DNA of 38,638 nucleotides from a virus: the IMG/VR virus record IMGVR_UViG_3300042938_000134, positions 1 through 38,638 of that record; one strand, 5' to 3'. This document shows positions 15,530-23,126 of the stretch, piece by piece. A program made the translations under genes and the position numbers. The notes beneath the pieces were generated by a model, which saw only the letters and a list, made by a program, of their open reading frames with translations, was not told the DNA's origin and made no database searches. Positions within the stretch are counted from its first letter, which is position 1; each line of letters starts with the position of its first letter.

Positions 15530-16537
15530 ATGCAACATGAAACCCGAAAACACGCCCGACTCTCAGCATCCCGCACAGACAGATTCATGTCTTGCCCAGG
15601 CTCATACCGGCTTGAATCCCTCATGCCTTATGAGCCAGCCGGTGAAGCCGCTGCCATTGGCACAGCGATCCATGAACTGTCTGAGATCATTCTGCGCAAT
15701 GGTGAAGTACCAGCCGGAACTGATCCTGACCATGTGGCCATGGCCCAAGGCTATGCAGACTTTGTCAACACTCTGGTCGAGAATCCGAGGAAAAAGCTGA
15801 TCGAGGTCAACCTCGATGAAGGTTTGAAGTCTCTGCACCCAGCACTTGGTGGCACTGCTGATGCTGTTCTTGTCGATGGCAACCATCTCCATGTCATTGA
15901 TCTGAAGACTGGCCGTGTGGCCGTAGAGGCCGAAGACAACAAGCAGCTGCTGACCTATGCCCTTGGCGCCATGCGCCAGCTTAAAGCGCCAAACACCATC
16001 GAATGCACTATGCACATCTACCAGCCGCGGGTCGGCCACAGCAAGTGGACAGTGTCTGGCCTGCGTCTGGAGCTACACGGCAGGCGCTTGCAGTCAGCAG
16101 CCGAGCTGGCGCTCACAAGCGATGCACCAACCCATCCAAGCCCAGATGCCTGCCGGTACTGCAAGGCCAAGACCATTTGCCCCAGTATGCGTGAGAAGGT
16201 CCAAGAGACCGCTAGGAACGATTTCAAGCCTGACACCACTGTCACCCCTGAGATGCTCGATGACGCGGCTCTAGTGGCCGCATGGGCCGAGTCTGTGCAG
16301 TCTGCCGCCAAAGAGCAGTTGACCAGTGGCAAATCCATCCAAGGCTGGACCATGCGCATGGGCCGCAAGACAAAGTTTTGGAAAGATGAGGCGCTGGTCC
16401 AAGAAGCATTCAAAGACTTGCTTATTGCATGGGAACTTAAAAGCCCCAGTGCTGTCTCAAAACTTGGTATCGAGATATCCGAAAACCTAGTCGGTGAGAA
16501 GGTGGCTGCGGCTTCTTTGGTAAGGAGTAAAGAATAA
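15530..16537 (+). CDS. DUF2800 / RecB-like PD-(D/E)XK nuclease with Fe-S type cysteines
   Basis: 335 residues. The nuclease core is visible: GGTADAV (Asp111), VIDLKTG (Asp124, Lys126) and NKQLLTY (Gln139). Cys22 in SCPGS together with Cys208, Cys211 and Cys217 matches the split four-cysteine layout of AddB/Cas4-like Fe-S nucleases. In DUF2800 members of phage modules the enzyme is thought to act as a recombination exonuclease, often beside DUF2815. Preceded by a CTGGAGAAACC leader, and its stop overlaps the next start (TAATG). Confidence 0.8.
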   Translation: MQHETRKHARLSASRTDRFMSCPGSYRLESLMPYEPAGEAAAIGTAIHELSEIILRNGEVPAGTDPDHVAMAQGYADFVNTLVENPRKKLIEVNLDEGLKSLHPALGGTADAVLVDGNHLHVIDLKTGRVAVEAEDNKQLLTYALGAMRQLKAPNTIECTMHIYQPRVGHSKWTVSGLRLELHGRRLQSAAELALTSDAPTHPSPDACRYCKAKTICPSMREKVQETARNDFKPDTTVTPEMLDDAALVAAWAESVQSAAKEQLTSGKSIQGWTMRMGRKTKFWKDEALVQEAFKDLLIAWELKSPSAVSKLGIEISENLVGEKVAAASLVRSKE

Positions 16538-16773
16538 TGTTTTACACACAATGCAACAACTGTAATGAGCGATGGGAACTTGGAACTACAAATATTTGCT
16601 CTTGCGTAACTAATGCTTCAGCAACAATTCAAGTTGATAGATTTTCACATTTGGGGCAGCGCACATGGGTTGGGCTGACAGAGGAGGATAGGTTTGAATT
16701 GGCAAAGGCTCAATATGGCTGGGAAGATTTACTCTTTGCGGCAGAAGCCAAACTCAAAGCCAAAAACACTTAA
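16537..16773 (+). CDS. Small zinc-ribbon-like protein
   Basis: 78 residues. Cys6, Cys9, Cys21 and Cys23 at the N-terminus (CNNC, CSC) form a possible zinc-binding knuckle; the rest is a charged helical domain (TEEDRFELAKAQYGWEDLLFAAEAKLKAK). ATG 16537 shares a base with the nuclease stop. Function unknown; placement between nuclease and primase suggests a DNA-metabolism accessory. Confidence 0.6.
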   Translation: MFYTQCNNCNERWELGTTNICSCVTNASATIQVDRFSHLGQRTWVGLTEEDRFELAKAQYGWEDLLFAAEAKLKAKNT

Positions 16774-16806
16774 AGAATAGAATCCAAACCTCATGCCAAA
16801 AGAAAA

Positions 16807-16836
16807 GACCTGATAGCGCGTAAACGCTACCAGGTC
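16807..16836 (+). promoter_or_regulatory. RNA hairpin upstream of the primase-helicase gene
   Basis: GACCTG (16807-16812) pairs with CAGGTC (16831-16836) and, after one A/C mismatch, TAGCG pairs with CGCTA around the loop CGTAAA. The stem is 11 bp in the only gap in this operon and ends about 30 nt before ATG 16866. There is no T-run, so it is not a standard intrinsic terminator; mRNA processing, stability or translational control are possible. Confidence 0.4.
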
Positions 16837-16865
16837 AAAAGTTCAACTCTCATGGCAACTAACAA

Positions 16866-19043
16866 ATGAAACCCCAACTTAAAGGAATTTCAGTGACCAT
16901 CTTAACTGAAACACCCCTGCCAGATACATTCAGTCAGTCCCAGTCAGTGGCCTGCAAGATTGGCGCTGTCGCCCCAGATGCAGTCTTCTGCACCTTTGCC
17001 CTGCAAGGCTCCAAAAAAATCCCGTACAAGCGGTCTGGCCAAGGTGTGGCCCGTGATACAGACCCGACTGACCTCTACAACGCTGAAGACGTTTGGGCCA
17101 TGGAGTCATGCCCTCATGGCCAGTACCTCGGCCTAGTGCAGCAGCGCCCCATCATCAGCGCATCAGGCAACTTTCTGGTTTGCCTTGATGTGGACATGAA
17201 GCACGCAAGTGGCCCCACAAACGTGGCCATCCAGCGCATGGCCAAGTACGTCAAGCAAAACAAGATGCTGACCGAGGTCTCTGTCTCAGGCCGTGGCCGC
17301 CATGTCTTCTTATGGACCCAACCGCCCAAAGAATCTGACCAGGTGCTGCCAAAGTACAAACTGGGCGGTGGTCAGGAGCTTGAGGTATTCGGCCTGCCAA
17401 ACTCTGCCGGCAAGTCAGTGCTACTCAGTGGCAATCAATTGGTCGGTGAATTCCAAGAGGCCGTGGACCTTTATGCCTTGCTCCAAGACTGGGGCATCAT
17501 TGAGCAGCACCAGCTGCAAGAGCCAAAGCCTGCCCCACCGAGTCAATCATTTGACTTTACCCAATTAGGCTCAAGACTGGATGACAGCGACCTTGATCGC
17601 GCCATCAAGGCTTTGCACCACATTTCCCCAGACTGCGATTACAGCCAGTGGATTGAGCTGGGCCAGGCGCTGCATACAGAATTCGGAGAGGCTGGTCTTG
17701 GCCCATGGATGACATGGTCCATGGCCGGCAACAAGTATGCAGGGACCAAGGACATAGAGACCCACTGGAAGAGCTTTCACCAGGGCAAAGGTGTTGGCAT
17801 TGGCACACTCTTCAAGCATGCCAAAGATTGCGGCTGGGAGCCACCGACAAAACAAACTGAGCGAAAGTCAGCCGTTGAAGACTTTGCAGCAGTGATCAGT
17901 CAGGCCCAAGCGCCAGTGGCCCAAGATGCGCCAGAAGAGGCCAAGGGCTGGCCAGAGCGAACTCTATCCATTGGCAGCCTCAAACCCATCCGCTACATGG
18001 TCAAAGGCTTTTGGGCGCATTCCTTTATGGTCCTTGCCGGTCAGCCTGGCATTGGCAAGACCACAGCAGTCATCTCTTTATGCATGGTCATGGCCGGATT
18101 ACAGGCCAAAGATTGCGCGCTCACTGCCACCAAGAAACGCAAAACAATCATAGTGACTGAAGACAGTGACCAGGTCGAAAGGACACTCACCGGATATTCA
18201 CGCCATTATGGGATTAGTGCCAGTGAACTCTCCAATTGGTTTGTCATTATCGATGCCAAGAGAAGCCAAGTTAAAGACTTACTCATGCTTGCACATAATG
18301 TGATTCACCACACAATAGATAATGTCCGGCCATTATTAGTATTAGATACAGCCAACGCCACAATGGATATTGATAATGAGAATGACAACTCAGAGGTCGG
18401 TAGTTTCATTGCAGCCCTAAAGCAGACCATCTACATCCAGCTGGACACGCCAGTCTGCATCATCACACACACCAACAAGACCATATCCAAGGCCGACTCA
18501 GATGCCACAGCCCGTGGAGCCAGCGCATTCACTGGTGACGCGACACTGACCGGTGTGCTGTTTGAAGATGAGACCAAGACCCGATACATGCGCTTGGTAA
18601 AAACCCGATACCAGCCCAACTTCAGAGAGATCAAATTCCACTCAGATGTCTTTGCCGACACTGTCCTGGATGAAGATGGCGACATCCAGGAACAAATGGT
18701 CCTCCTGGTGGTCCCAGAGATGTCATCAGAAGAGGATCGCAGGCAAGCTGCCAACGACAGGCAGAACGACAAGCGCCAGCAGCAAGTGCAAGATGCCGCT
18801 GACGCTGCCTGCAACTTTGTCCAGTCCATTATCAACGCCAAAGGCGCTGTCATCATGCGCAGAGGCTCTGGCCGCCCATCAGTACCAAAAGAAATGCAAT
18901 CGATGCACCAGCTGGAGTGGGCTGACATCTATCAGGCCGTGCCAATGGCTGATCAAAGCTATGCGAGAAAGGCCGTCAGCAGCGCCATTTTCCAGCGCTT
19001 CTGTCAGAACCAGTCAGGCACTGGATGGGTTCAATTAAAGTAA
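16866..19043 (+). CDS. PrimPol-helicase replication protein (AEP primase, PriCT, RecA-like ATPase)
   Basis: 725 residues. N-terminal archaeo-eukaryotic-type primase: LDVD (Asp108, Asp110), SGRGRH (141-146, His146) and ELEVF (171-175). A PriCT-2-like segment follows (about 243-325, SPDCDYSQWIELGQALH...GNKY.GTKDIETHWKSF). Then a RecA/RepA-like ATPase: Walker A GQPGIGKTT (392-400), Walker B LLVLDT, and IITHTNK..RGASAFTGDA downstream, as in AAA_25/RepA helicases. One protein could make primers (perhaps also polymerise) and unwind. No separate DNA polymerase is encoded. The stop TAA is the first triplet of an iteron array. Confidence 0.85.
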   Translation: MKPQLKGISVTILTETPLPDTFSQSQSVACKIGAVAPDAVFCTFALQGSKKIPYKRSGQGVARDTDPTDLYNAEDVWAMESCPHGQYLGLVQQRPIISASGNFLVCLDVDMKHASGPTNVAIQRMAKYVKQNKMLTEVSVSGRGRHVFLWTQPPKESDQVLPKYKLGGGQELEVFGLPNSAGKSVLLSGNQLVGEFQEAVDLYALLQDWGIIEQHQLQEPKPAPPSQSFDFTQLGSRLDDSDLDRAIKALHHISPDCDYSQWIELGQALHTEFGEAGLGPWMTWSMAGNKYAGTKDIETHWKSFHQGKGVGIGTLFKHAKDCGWEPPTKQTERKSAVEDFAAVISQAQAPVAQDAPEEAKGWPERTLSIGSLKPIRYMVKGFWAHSFMVLAGQPGIGKTTAVISLCMVMAGLQAKDCALTATKKRKTIIVTEDSDQVERTLTGYSRHYGISASELSNWFVIIDAKRSQVKDLLMLAHNVIHHTIDNVRPLLVLDTANATMDIDNENDNSEVGSFIAALKQTIYIQLDTPVCIITHTNKTISKADSDATARGASAFTGDATLTGVLFEDETKTRYMRLVKTRYQPNFREIKFHSDVFADTVLDEDGDIQEQMVLLVVPEMSSEEDRRQAANDRQNDKRQQQVQDAADAACNFVQSIINAKGAVIMRRGSGRPSVPKEMQSMHQLEWADIYQAVPMADQSYARKAVSSAIFQRFCQNQSGTGWVQLK

Positions 19044-19287
19044 AGCGGTAAAGCGGTAGTAAAGCGGTAGTAAAGCGGTATACCTGTTTAGACAATGGCT
19101 GGCTCTGTTGGTATAAGTGGGGTCCTTAGACCCACTTATCCACAGGCAAGTCTGGCAAGTTTTGTGATGGTGAAAAGTAAAGCGGTAAAGCGGTAGATTT
19201 CCTTTGTCTATACCGCCTTACTTTTAACGATTTTTGGAGGTAAAGCATGGTCCAACAAGTTGAGCAGTTATCCACAGCTTATCCACA
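19041..19287. other. Candidate replication origin 1: iterons, inverted repeat, DnaA boxes
   Basis: Six direct copies of TAAAGCGGTA occur at 19041-19050, 19049-19058, 19060-19069, 19071-19080, 19178-19187 and 19186-19195, with one imperfect inverted copy at 19211-19221. Between the clusters is an inverted repeat ATAAGTGGG (19113-19121) / CCCACTTAT (19131-19139). Perfect DnaA boxes (TTATCCACA) lie at 19136-19144, 19268-19276 and 19279-19287. This follows immediately after the replication primase gene. Iteron arrays of this type bind replication initiators; which protein binds here is unknown. Confidence 0.6.
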
Positions 19288-19579
19288 TTTGTGGGATGAG
19301 AGGGTTTTTTGCCATGAATGCCAACATTCGTGCATGGTCGAGCAGCGCCAGTCCATGCCAGCAGAGCAGATGGAAAGACACCGGAAGGTCAACTCAAAAC
19401 CACTCCAGTGGATGTTTGACCAGGCAAAGGTCAAAGGTGGTTGGGCAACTGTCACATGGTCCGAACACCAGTGTGGCCAGACCGGCCTCGCGGCATTCCC
19501 AACCGATGTCAAGCACCGGTGTCATATGTTCCAGACCAAAGCCTCGGCAGTAGAATCCGAGGAATGGTGGTTGACTTAA
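19247..19579 (+). CDS. Hypothetical Cys/His-containing protein
   Basis: 110 residues from ATG 19247, with a strong GGAGGT ribosome site 9 nt upstream. Cys/His residues (CHECQHSC near residues 22-29; further Cys and His at about 74-93) suggest a metal-binding fold. Its 5' coding end contains two perfect DnaA boxes. It overlaps the VRR-NUC start by 16 nt. No family recognised. Confidence 0.6.
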   Translation: MVQQVEQLSTAYPHLWDERVFCHECQHSCMVEQRQSMPAEQMERHRKVNSKPLQWMFDQAKVKGGWATVTWSEHQCGQTGLAAFPTDVKHRCHMFQTKASAVESEEWWLT

Positions 19580-19944
19580 AACGCAAACGAAAAAGCATTG
19601 AACACATTGACCAGGTCAAAGTGGTGCAACACTTTCGAGCGTTCTATCCGGACATCATCATTGCAGCAATACCCAATGGAGGCGATAGAACGGCCTCAGA
19701 GCGCGTTAGATTGCACAGTGAAGGGGTATTGGCAGGGATGCCTGATCTGTGCGTCTTGGAGCCTAAAAACGGCTTTCATGCGTTATTTGTGGAGATGAAG
19801 ACCAAGGCCGGTGTGGTCTCAAGCAAACAAAGTGCTGTAAATTTGCAGTTAAATGCAAAAGGGTATCGAGCAGTGGTCGCCAGATCAGCTGCCGAAGCAA
19901 TCAAATCAATCGAGGAATATCTGAATGGCAACACCAAAACGTAA
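19564..19944 (+). CDS. VRR-NUC domain nuclease
   Basis: 126 residues from ATG 19564, preceded by CCGAGGA; a longer upstream reading overlaps the previous gene. The whole protein is one VRR-NUC domain: AAIPNGG (35-40), GVLAGMPDL (54-62, Asp61), FVEMKT (75-80, Glu77 and Lys79) and SSKQ (86-89, Gln89), the catalytic pattern of PD-(D/E)XK-like VRR nucleases. Stand-alone phage members probably resolve branched DNA during replication or packaging. Overlaps the small terminase gene by 20 nt. Confidence 0.85.
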   Translation: MVVDLKRKRKSIEHIDQVKVVQHFRAFYPDIIIAAIPNGGDRTASERVRLHSEGVLAGMPDLCVLEPKNGFHALFVEMKTKAGVVSSKQSAVNLQLNAKGYRAVVARSAAEAIKSIEEYLNGNTKT

Positions 19945-20443
19945 AGCACAAACACTTGCAGAAGTGGCCGACAACATTGCCGAAAGACAAATGAACCTCA
20001 GAGACAAAGCAGCCATTGCTCGGAAAGAAGCCTCTGAAGTCAACAAGAAGATTCACAAAGTTGGTGGCGAAAGTGCCATGTTAGACAGGCTCTCACAAGG
20101 AGAAACCATTCTCAGCTTGGCAAGGTCGATGGAGATAAGCCACACGGCTTTTTATGAATGGATTGAGCGAGGAGGTGCAGAACGGGCTGATGCCCTTGCG
20201 CGCGCCCGTGCGCGAGGTGGTCGAAGTTTAGCAGAGCAAACGCTGGAAATTGCAGACGCTGCCACACCTCAAGACGCACAGGTGGCCAAGCTGAGAGTGG
20301 ACACAAGGCGCTGGCTGGCCTCTAAGCAGGCTCCAGACGAGTATGGTGACAAGCAGCAGCCCCTGGTCAACATCGACCTTGGAAGCATGGCGCTCGATGC
20401 CCTGCGCAAGCGATCTGTCGTATCACTAGACGATTCTGCATAA
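19925..20443 (+). CDS. Terminase small subunit, Sf6-like
   Basis: 172 residues. A helix-turn-helix at about 58-80 (GETILSLARSMEISHTAFYEWIERGG) is followed by ARARARGGRSLAEQTLEIAD and LRVDTRRWLASKQAPDEYGDK, the pattern of Sf6/P22-type small terminases that recognise the pac region and load the large subunit. Start ATG 19925 lies inside the end of VRR-NUC. Unusually, the large subunit follows only after a ~1.2-kb gap holding an origin-like region and five tiny genes. Confidence 0.85.
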   Translation: MATPKRKAQTLAEVADNIAERQMNLRDKAAIARKEASEVNKKIHKVGGESAMLDRLSQGETILSLARSMEISHTAFYEWIERGGAERADALARARARGGRSLAEQTLEIADAATPQDAQVAKLRVDTRRWLASKQAPDEYGDKQQPLVNIDLGSMALDALRKRSVVSLDDSA

Positions 20444-20756
20444 ATGAATACCGAAGCATTCAGTCACTTTATACAACGACCATTATGTTAAGTGGATAAG
20501 TAGATATCCACAGAATTAAGTGCATCAAAGTATTACATCGACAGTTATGCACAGGAATCTGTGGATAAGGTTGGCCAAAATCCGTGGATAACCCAGCGGT
20601 GGCCGGTTGGCGGTCGGTGGCCGCGACCCCCCCTTGGCCGGCTTGGCGGGGGCGACTGTGGCGGCACTAAACAGCTACAAAAAAAATTTTTTAAAAAAGT
20701 AACAACTAACGCAAATTGTGCAAAAATGTCAACTCCACAAAACTACGGAGTAACGA
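20444..20756. other. Candidate replication origin 2 (or pac region): DnaA-box cluster with GC block and A/T block
   Basis: This 313-nt gap has no gene. It carries DnaA-box-like sites at 20491-20499 (minus), 20504-20512, 20545-20553 (TTATGCACA), 20560-20568 (minus, perfect) and 20583-20591 (minus). A strongly GC-rich stretch follows (20592-20666) with repeated GGCGG/GGCCGG words and a C7 (20627-20633) / G5 (20648-20652) hairpin. Then comes an A8T6A6 run (20679-20698) that could melt or bend. The order boxes-then-AT-block resembles bacterial origins; the position after terS would also fit a packaging site. Confidence 0.55.
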
Positions 20757-20921
20757 ATGAAAACGAAGCAAGCGACAGTCACAATCAAGGGCCAAGAGTG
20801 GATCGTCTTAGACACTGATGAGATTAAGGACAACAAGGTGTTTTGCACACTGACAAACTTAGACAGCACAATTGTCTGGCACGCATGGGTCAATATCAAC
20901 GATATAGTGGGGATAATATGA
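20757..20921 (+). CDS. Small hypothetical protein, 54 aa
   Basis: ATG 20757 is preceded by CGGAG at good spacing. The product (MKTKQATVTIKGQEWIVLD...) is 54 residues with alternating strands and a conserved-looking VWHAWVNINDI end, possibly a small beta-barrel. It ends TGA 20919-20921, overlapping the next ATG. First of a five-gene coupled train leading to the large terminase. Confidence 0.55.
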   Translation: MKTKQATVTIKGQEWIVLDTDEIKDNKVFCTLTNLDSTIVWHAWVNINDIVGII

Positions 20922-21079
20922 ATACGATAATGCTTATTAAAGTGCGGCAATTATTTAATGTCGATTATGTCCCGCGTAGTACGAATAGACATAATCAGAA
21001 GCAATATATTAAAGCGATTAGATTATTAGGTGATAAGTGGTTAACGCACCCACATAATAAAATTCAGAGAATACAGTGA
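20918..21079 (+). CDS. Small hypothetical basic protein, 53 aa
   Basis: Starts at ATG 20918, overlapping the upstream stop (ATGA); a longer in-frame reading from 20843 would cover the previous gene. Product MNTIMLIKVRQLFNVDYV... is basic with Arg/Lys/His and could bind nucleic acid. Base composition is noticeably more AT-rich than the surrounding genes. Ends TGA overlapping a GTG start. No family recognised. Confidence 0.5.
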   Translation: MNTIMLIKVRQLFNVDYVPRSTNRHNQKQYIKAIRLLGDKWLTHPHNKIQRIQ

Positions 21080-21291
21080 TTATTATTTATTTTATTATTG
21101 CGGTGAATGTTTTATTCATTGCTTGGATGGTGTGGAAGTATTTAGTGCAAAAGAAAGAAGAGCCGCCCACTGGTCCGGCCTGTGGGCTGATACTGAGGAC
21201 ATGGGTGAGTGAGCATGATTTCATTGACCGGAAATGTCCACCATGCCACCAGAACTGTGAGCAGGGCAGAACTTGTCCGGCAAGGGTATGA
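21076..21291 (+). CDS. Membrane protein with Cys-rich tail, 71 aa, GTG start
   Basis: GTG 21076 overlaps the upstream TGA. One transmembrane helix (about residues 2-22, IIIYFIIAVNVLFIAWMVW) is followed by a tail with five Cys (CPPCHQNC...C plus one earlier). The tail could bind metal. Ends overlapping the next ATG (ATGA). Function unknown. Confidence 0.55.
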   Translation: MIIIYFIIAVNVLFIAWMVWKYLVQKKEEPPTGPACGLILRTWVSEHDFIDRKCPPCHQNCEQGRTCPARV

Positions 21292-21488
21292 AGAGTAACT
21301 TTGTAAATAATCACATAAGACTTAACGGCAATGTGCATGGCCATAAATTACAGCTTTGTAATAAATGCGCTCAGAAAAAGCCGCCAGAGGGTGGGGTGGA
21401 GATGAGTGCGACCAGGTGGTTGTGTGCATCGTGCTGGACCGACAGGATCACGGGTCAGAACTTAAAGCAAGCGAGGATGGATAAATGA
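21288..21488 (+). CDS. Zinc-ribbon-like protein, 66 aa
   Basis: Start ATG 21288 overlaps the upstream stop; a TTG at 21273 is an alternative that would add five residues. Cys24/Cys27 (CNKC) and Cys46/Cys49 (CASC) make a four-cysteine zinc-ribbon pattern. Ends overlapping the next ATG by 4 nt. Function unknown; a small zinc protein beside terminase may assist packaging or regulation. Confidence 0.55.
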   Translation: MKSNFVNNHIRLNGNVHGHKLQLCNKCAQKKPPEGGVEMSATRWLCASCWTDRITGQNLKQARMDK

Positions 21489-21688
21489 CTGATTTGTTGA
21501 CTGCGCTGCATCTTTCTGTGATGTTGCTGGATTTGAAGATTCGGATGATGGAGGCGATCAATGAGGAGAGGTTTGACCTGGCGATGACGTACCACTTGCT
21601 GATACTGGTCAGGACTGATGAACTTCAAGCGCATAAGTGGGCAATGAGTCCTCGGGCATGGTCCATGTATGAGACCATTCACCCATGA
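21485..21688 (+). CDS. Small helical protein, 67 aa, upstream of TerL
   Basis: ATG 21485 and stop 21686-21688 both overlap neighbours by 4 nt. The protein is a run of amphipathic helices (LTALHLSVMLLDLKIRMMEAINEERFDLAMTYHLLILVRTDEL). It has no recognisable motif. Tight coupling to the large terminase start suggests co-production with it. Confidence 0.55.
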   Translation: MTDLLTALHLSVMLLDLKIRMMEAINEERFDLAMTYHLLILVRTDELQAHKWAMSPRAWSMYETIHP

Positions 21689-23094
21689 GTAAAGAGAATG
21701 TGTTTGCGTTGTGGGTGGAGCGATATCAGCCGGACCCTGTGCTATTTGTGCGGGAGGTGCTGGGGGTTGACCCTGACCCGTGGCAAGTGAAGTTTCTGGG
21801 GGCCATTGCCCGTGGGGATAGGAAGATAAGCGTTAGGAGTGGCCACGGGGTGGGGAAATCCACTGCAAGCAGCTGGGCCATGCTCTGGTACTTTATGACT
21901 AGAAGTCCAGTCAAGGTGGTGGTGACTGCACCGACTAGCTCTCAGCTGTATGACGCGATGTTTGCAGAGCTGAAGCGCTGGATCAATGCCATGCCTTTGC
22001 CTTTGCAGGGACTGCTGACTGTCAAGCAAGAGAGGATTGAATTCAATGCTGCACCGACTGAGATGTTTATCAGTGCCAGAACATCACGGGCCGAGCAGCC
22101 AGAGGCTTTGCAGGGAATTCACTCAGAGAACGTGATGCTGGTGGCCGATGAGGCTTCTGGTGTGCCAGAGCAAGTATTCGAGGCCGCGGCTGGCTCGATG
22201 TCTGGGCATAACGCGGTGACGCTGTTATTGGGTAATCCGGTCAGATCGAGTGGGTTTTTCTACGACACCCACACGCGCCTGGCTGATGAGTGGACCACAT
22301 TTCAAGTGGCGTGTACGGACTCGCCACGGGTATCGGATGAGTACGTCAAAGAGATGGCCATGCGCTATGGCGAGGAGAGTAACGTCTACCGGATTCGCGT
22401 GATCGGGGAGTTTCCCAAGGGTGACGATGACACTGTGATTGCCATGGACCTCTTGGAGAGTGCGGTCAATCGGGATGTCGCGCCAAGTGAGTATGCGCCC
22501 ATGCTATGGGGCTTGGATGTGGCGCGGTTTGGAAGTGATAGGTCAGCTCTGTGCAAGCGCCAGGGGAATGCGGTGACTGAGAATATCCGGACATGGAAAA
22601 ATTTAGACTTGATGCAACTGACTGGCGCGGTGGTGGCCGAGTACCAGGCGCTGCCACCGAGCCAGCAGCCGAAAGAGATATTGGTCGATTCGATTGGATT
22701 AGGTGCTGGGGTGGTGGACCGGCTCAGAGAGCTGGGCTTGCCGGCCAGAGGCATCAACGTGTCCGAGTCCCCAGCGATGGGTGGAACGTACAGGAATCTG
22801 AAGGCTGAACTTTGGTACAAGGCAAGGGCATGGCTTGAGGCCAGAGATTGCAAGATGCCAAAGGATGAGGTCTTGATCGCTGAACTGGCCACAGTGCGGT
22901 ACTCATTCACTTCAAACGGCAAGATCGCTATTGAGGGGAAAGATGAGATCAAGCGCAGAGGATTGCCAAGTCCTGACAAGGCCGATGCCTTTGTCCTGAC
23001 ATTTGCAAGTGATGCAATGGCGGGGATGTACGGCAGCACTGGCTCAAGCAAATGGTCTCAGCCCCTGCGCAGAAACTTGTCGCGGGTTGCATAA
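21685..23094 (+). CDS. Terminase large subunit
   Basis: 469 residues, the packaging ATPase and headful nuclease. Walker A GHGVGKST (53-60) and Walker B MLVADEA (151-157, Asp155/Glu156) form the motor. The C-terminal RNase H-like nuclease shows WGLDVARFGSDRS (Asp278), ILVDSIGLG (Asp335) and SPDKADAFVL (Asp431, Asp434). Length is normal for Sf6/P22-like TerL. Coupled by ATGA to the small gene before it. Confidence 0.93.
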   Translation: MSKENVFALWVERYQPDPVLFVREVLGVDPDPWQVKFLGAIARGDRKISVRSGHGVGKSTASSWAMLWYFMTRSPVKVVVTAPTSSQLYDAMFAELKRWINAMPLPLQGLLTVKQERIEFNAAPTEMFISARTSRAEQPEALQGIHSENVMLVADEASGVPEQVFEAAAGSMSGHNAVTLLLGNPVRSSGFFYDTHTRLADEWTTFQVACTDSPRVSDEYVKEMAMRYGEESNVYRIRVIGEFPKGDDDTVIAMDLLESAVNRDVAPSEYAPMLWGLDVARFGSDRSALCKRQGNAVTENIRTWKNLDLMQLTGAVVAEYQALPPSQQPKEILVDSIGLGAGVVDRLRELGLPARGINVSESPAMGGTYRNLKAELWYKARAWLEARDCKMPKDEVLIAELATVRYSFTSNGKIAIEGKDEIKRRGLPSPDKADAFVLTFASDAMAGMYGSTGSSKWSQPLRRNLSRVA

Positions 23095-23126
23095 TTCGGG
23101 TATTGACAAACCAATGGGGGAAACCT

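Noticed and set aside
19041-19195. CRISPR array
   Set aside because: The repeats are 10 bp, overlapping or 11 bp apart, with no spacers; they fit iterons instead.
20627-20652. Rho-independent terminator after the small terminase
   Set aside because: The GC-rich hairpin is followed by GC-rich sequence and then an A-run; there is no T-run directly after the stem on the plus strand.
22386-23051. A 221-residue minus-strand open frame inside the large terminase
   Set aside because: It is antisense to the terminase nuclease domain with all catalytic motifs intact and has no independent start signals.
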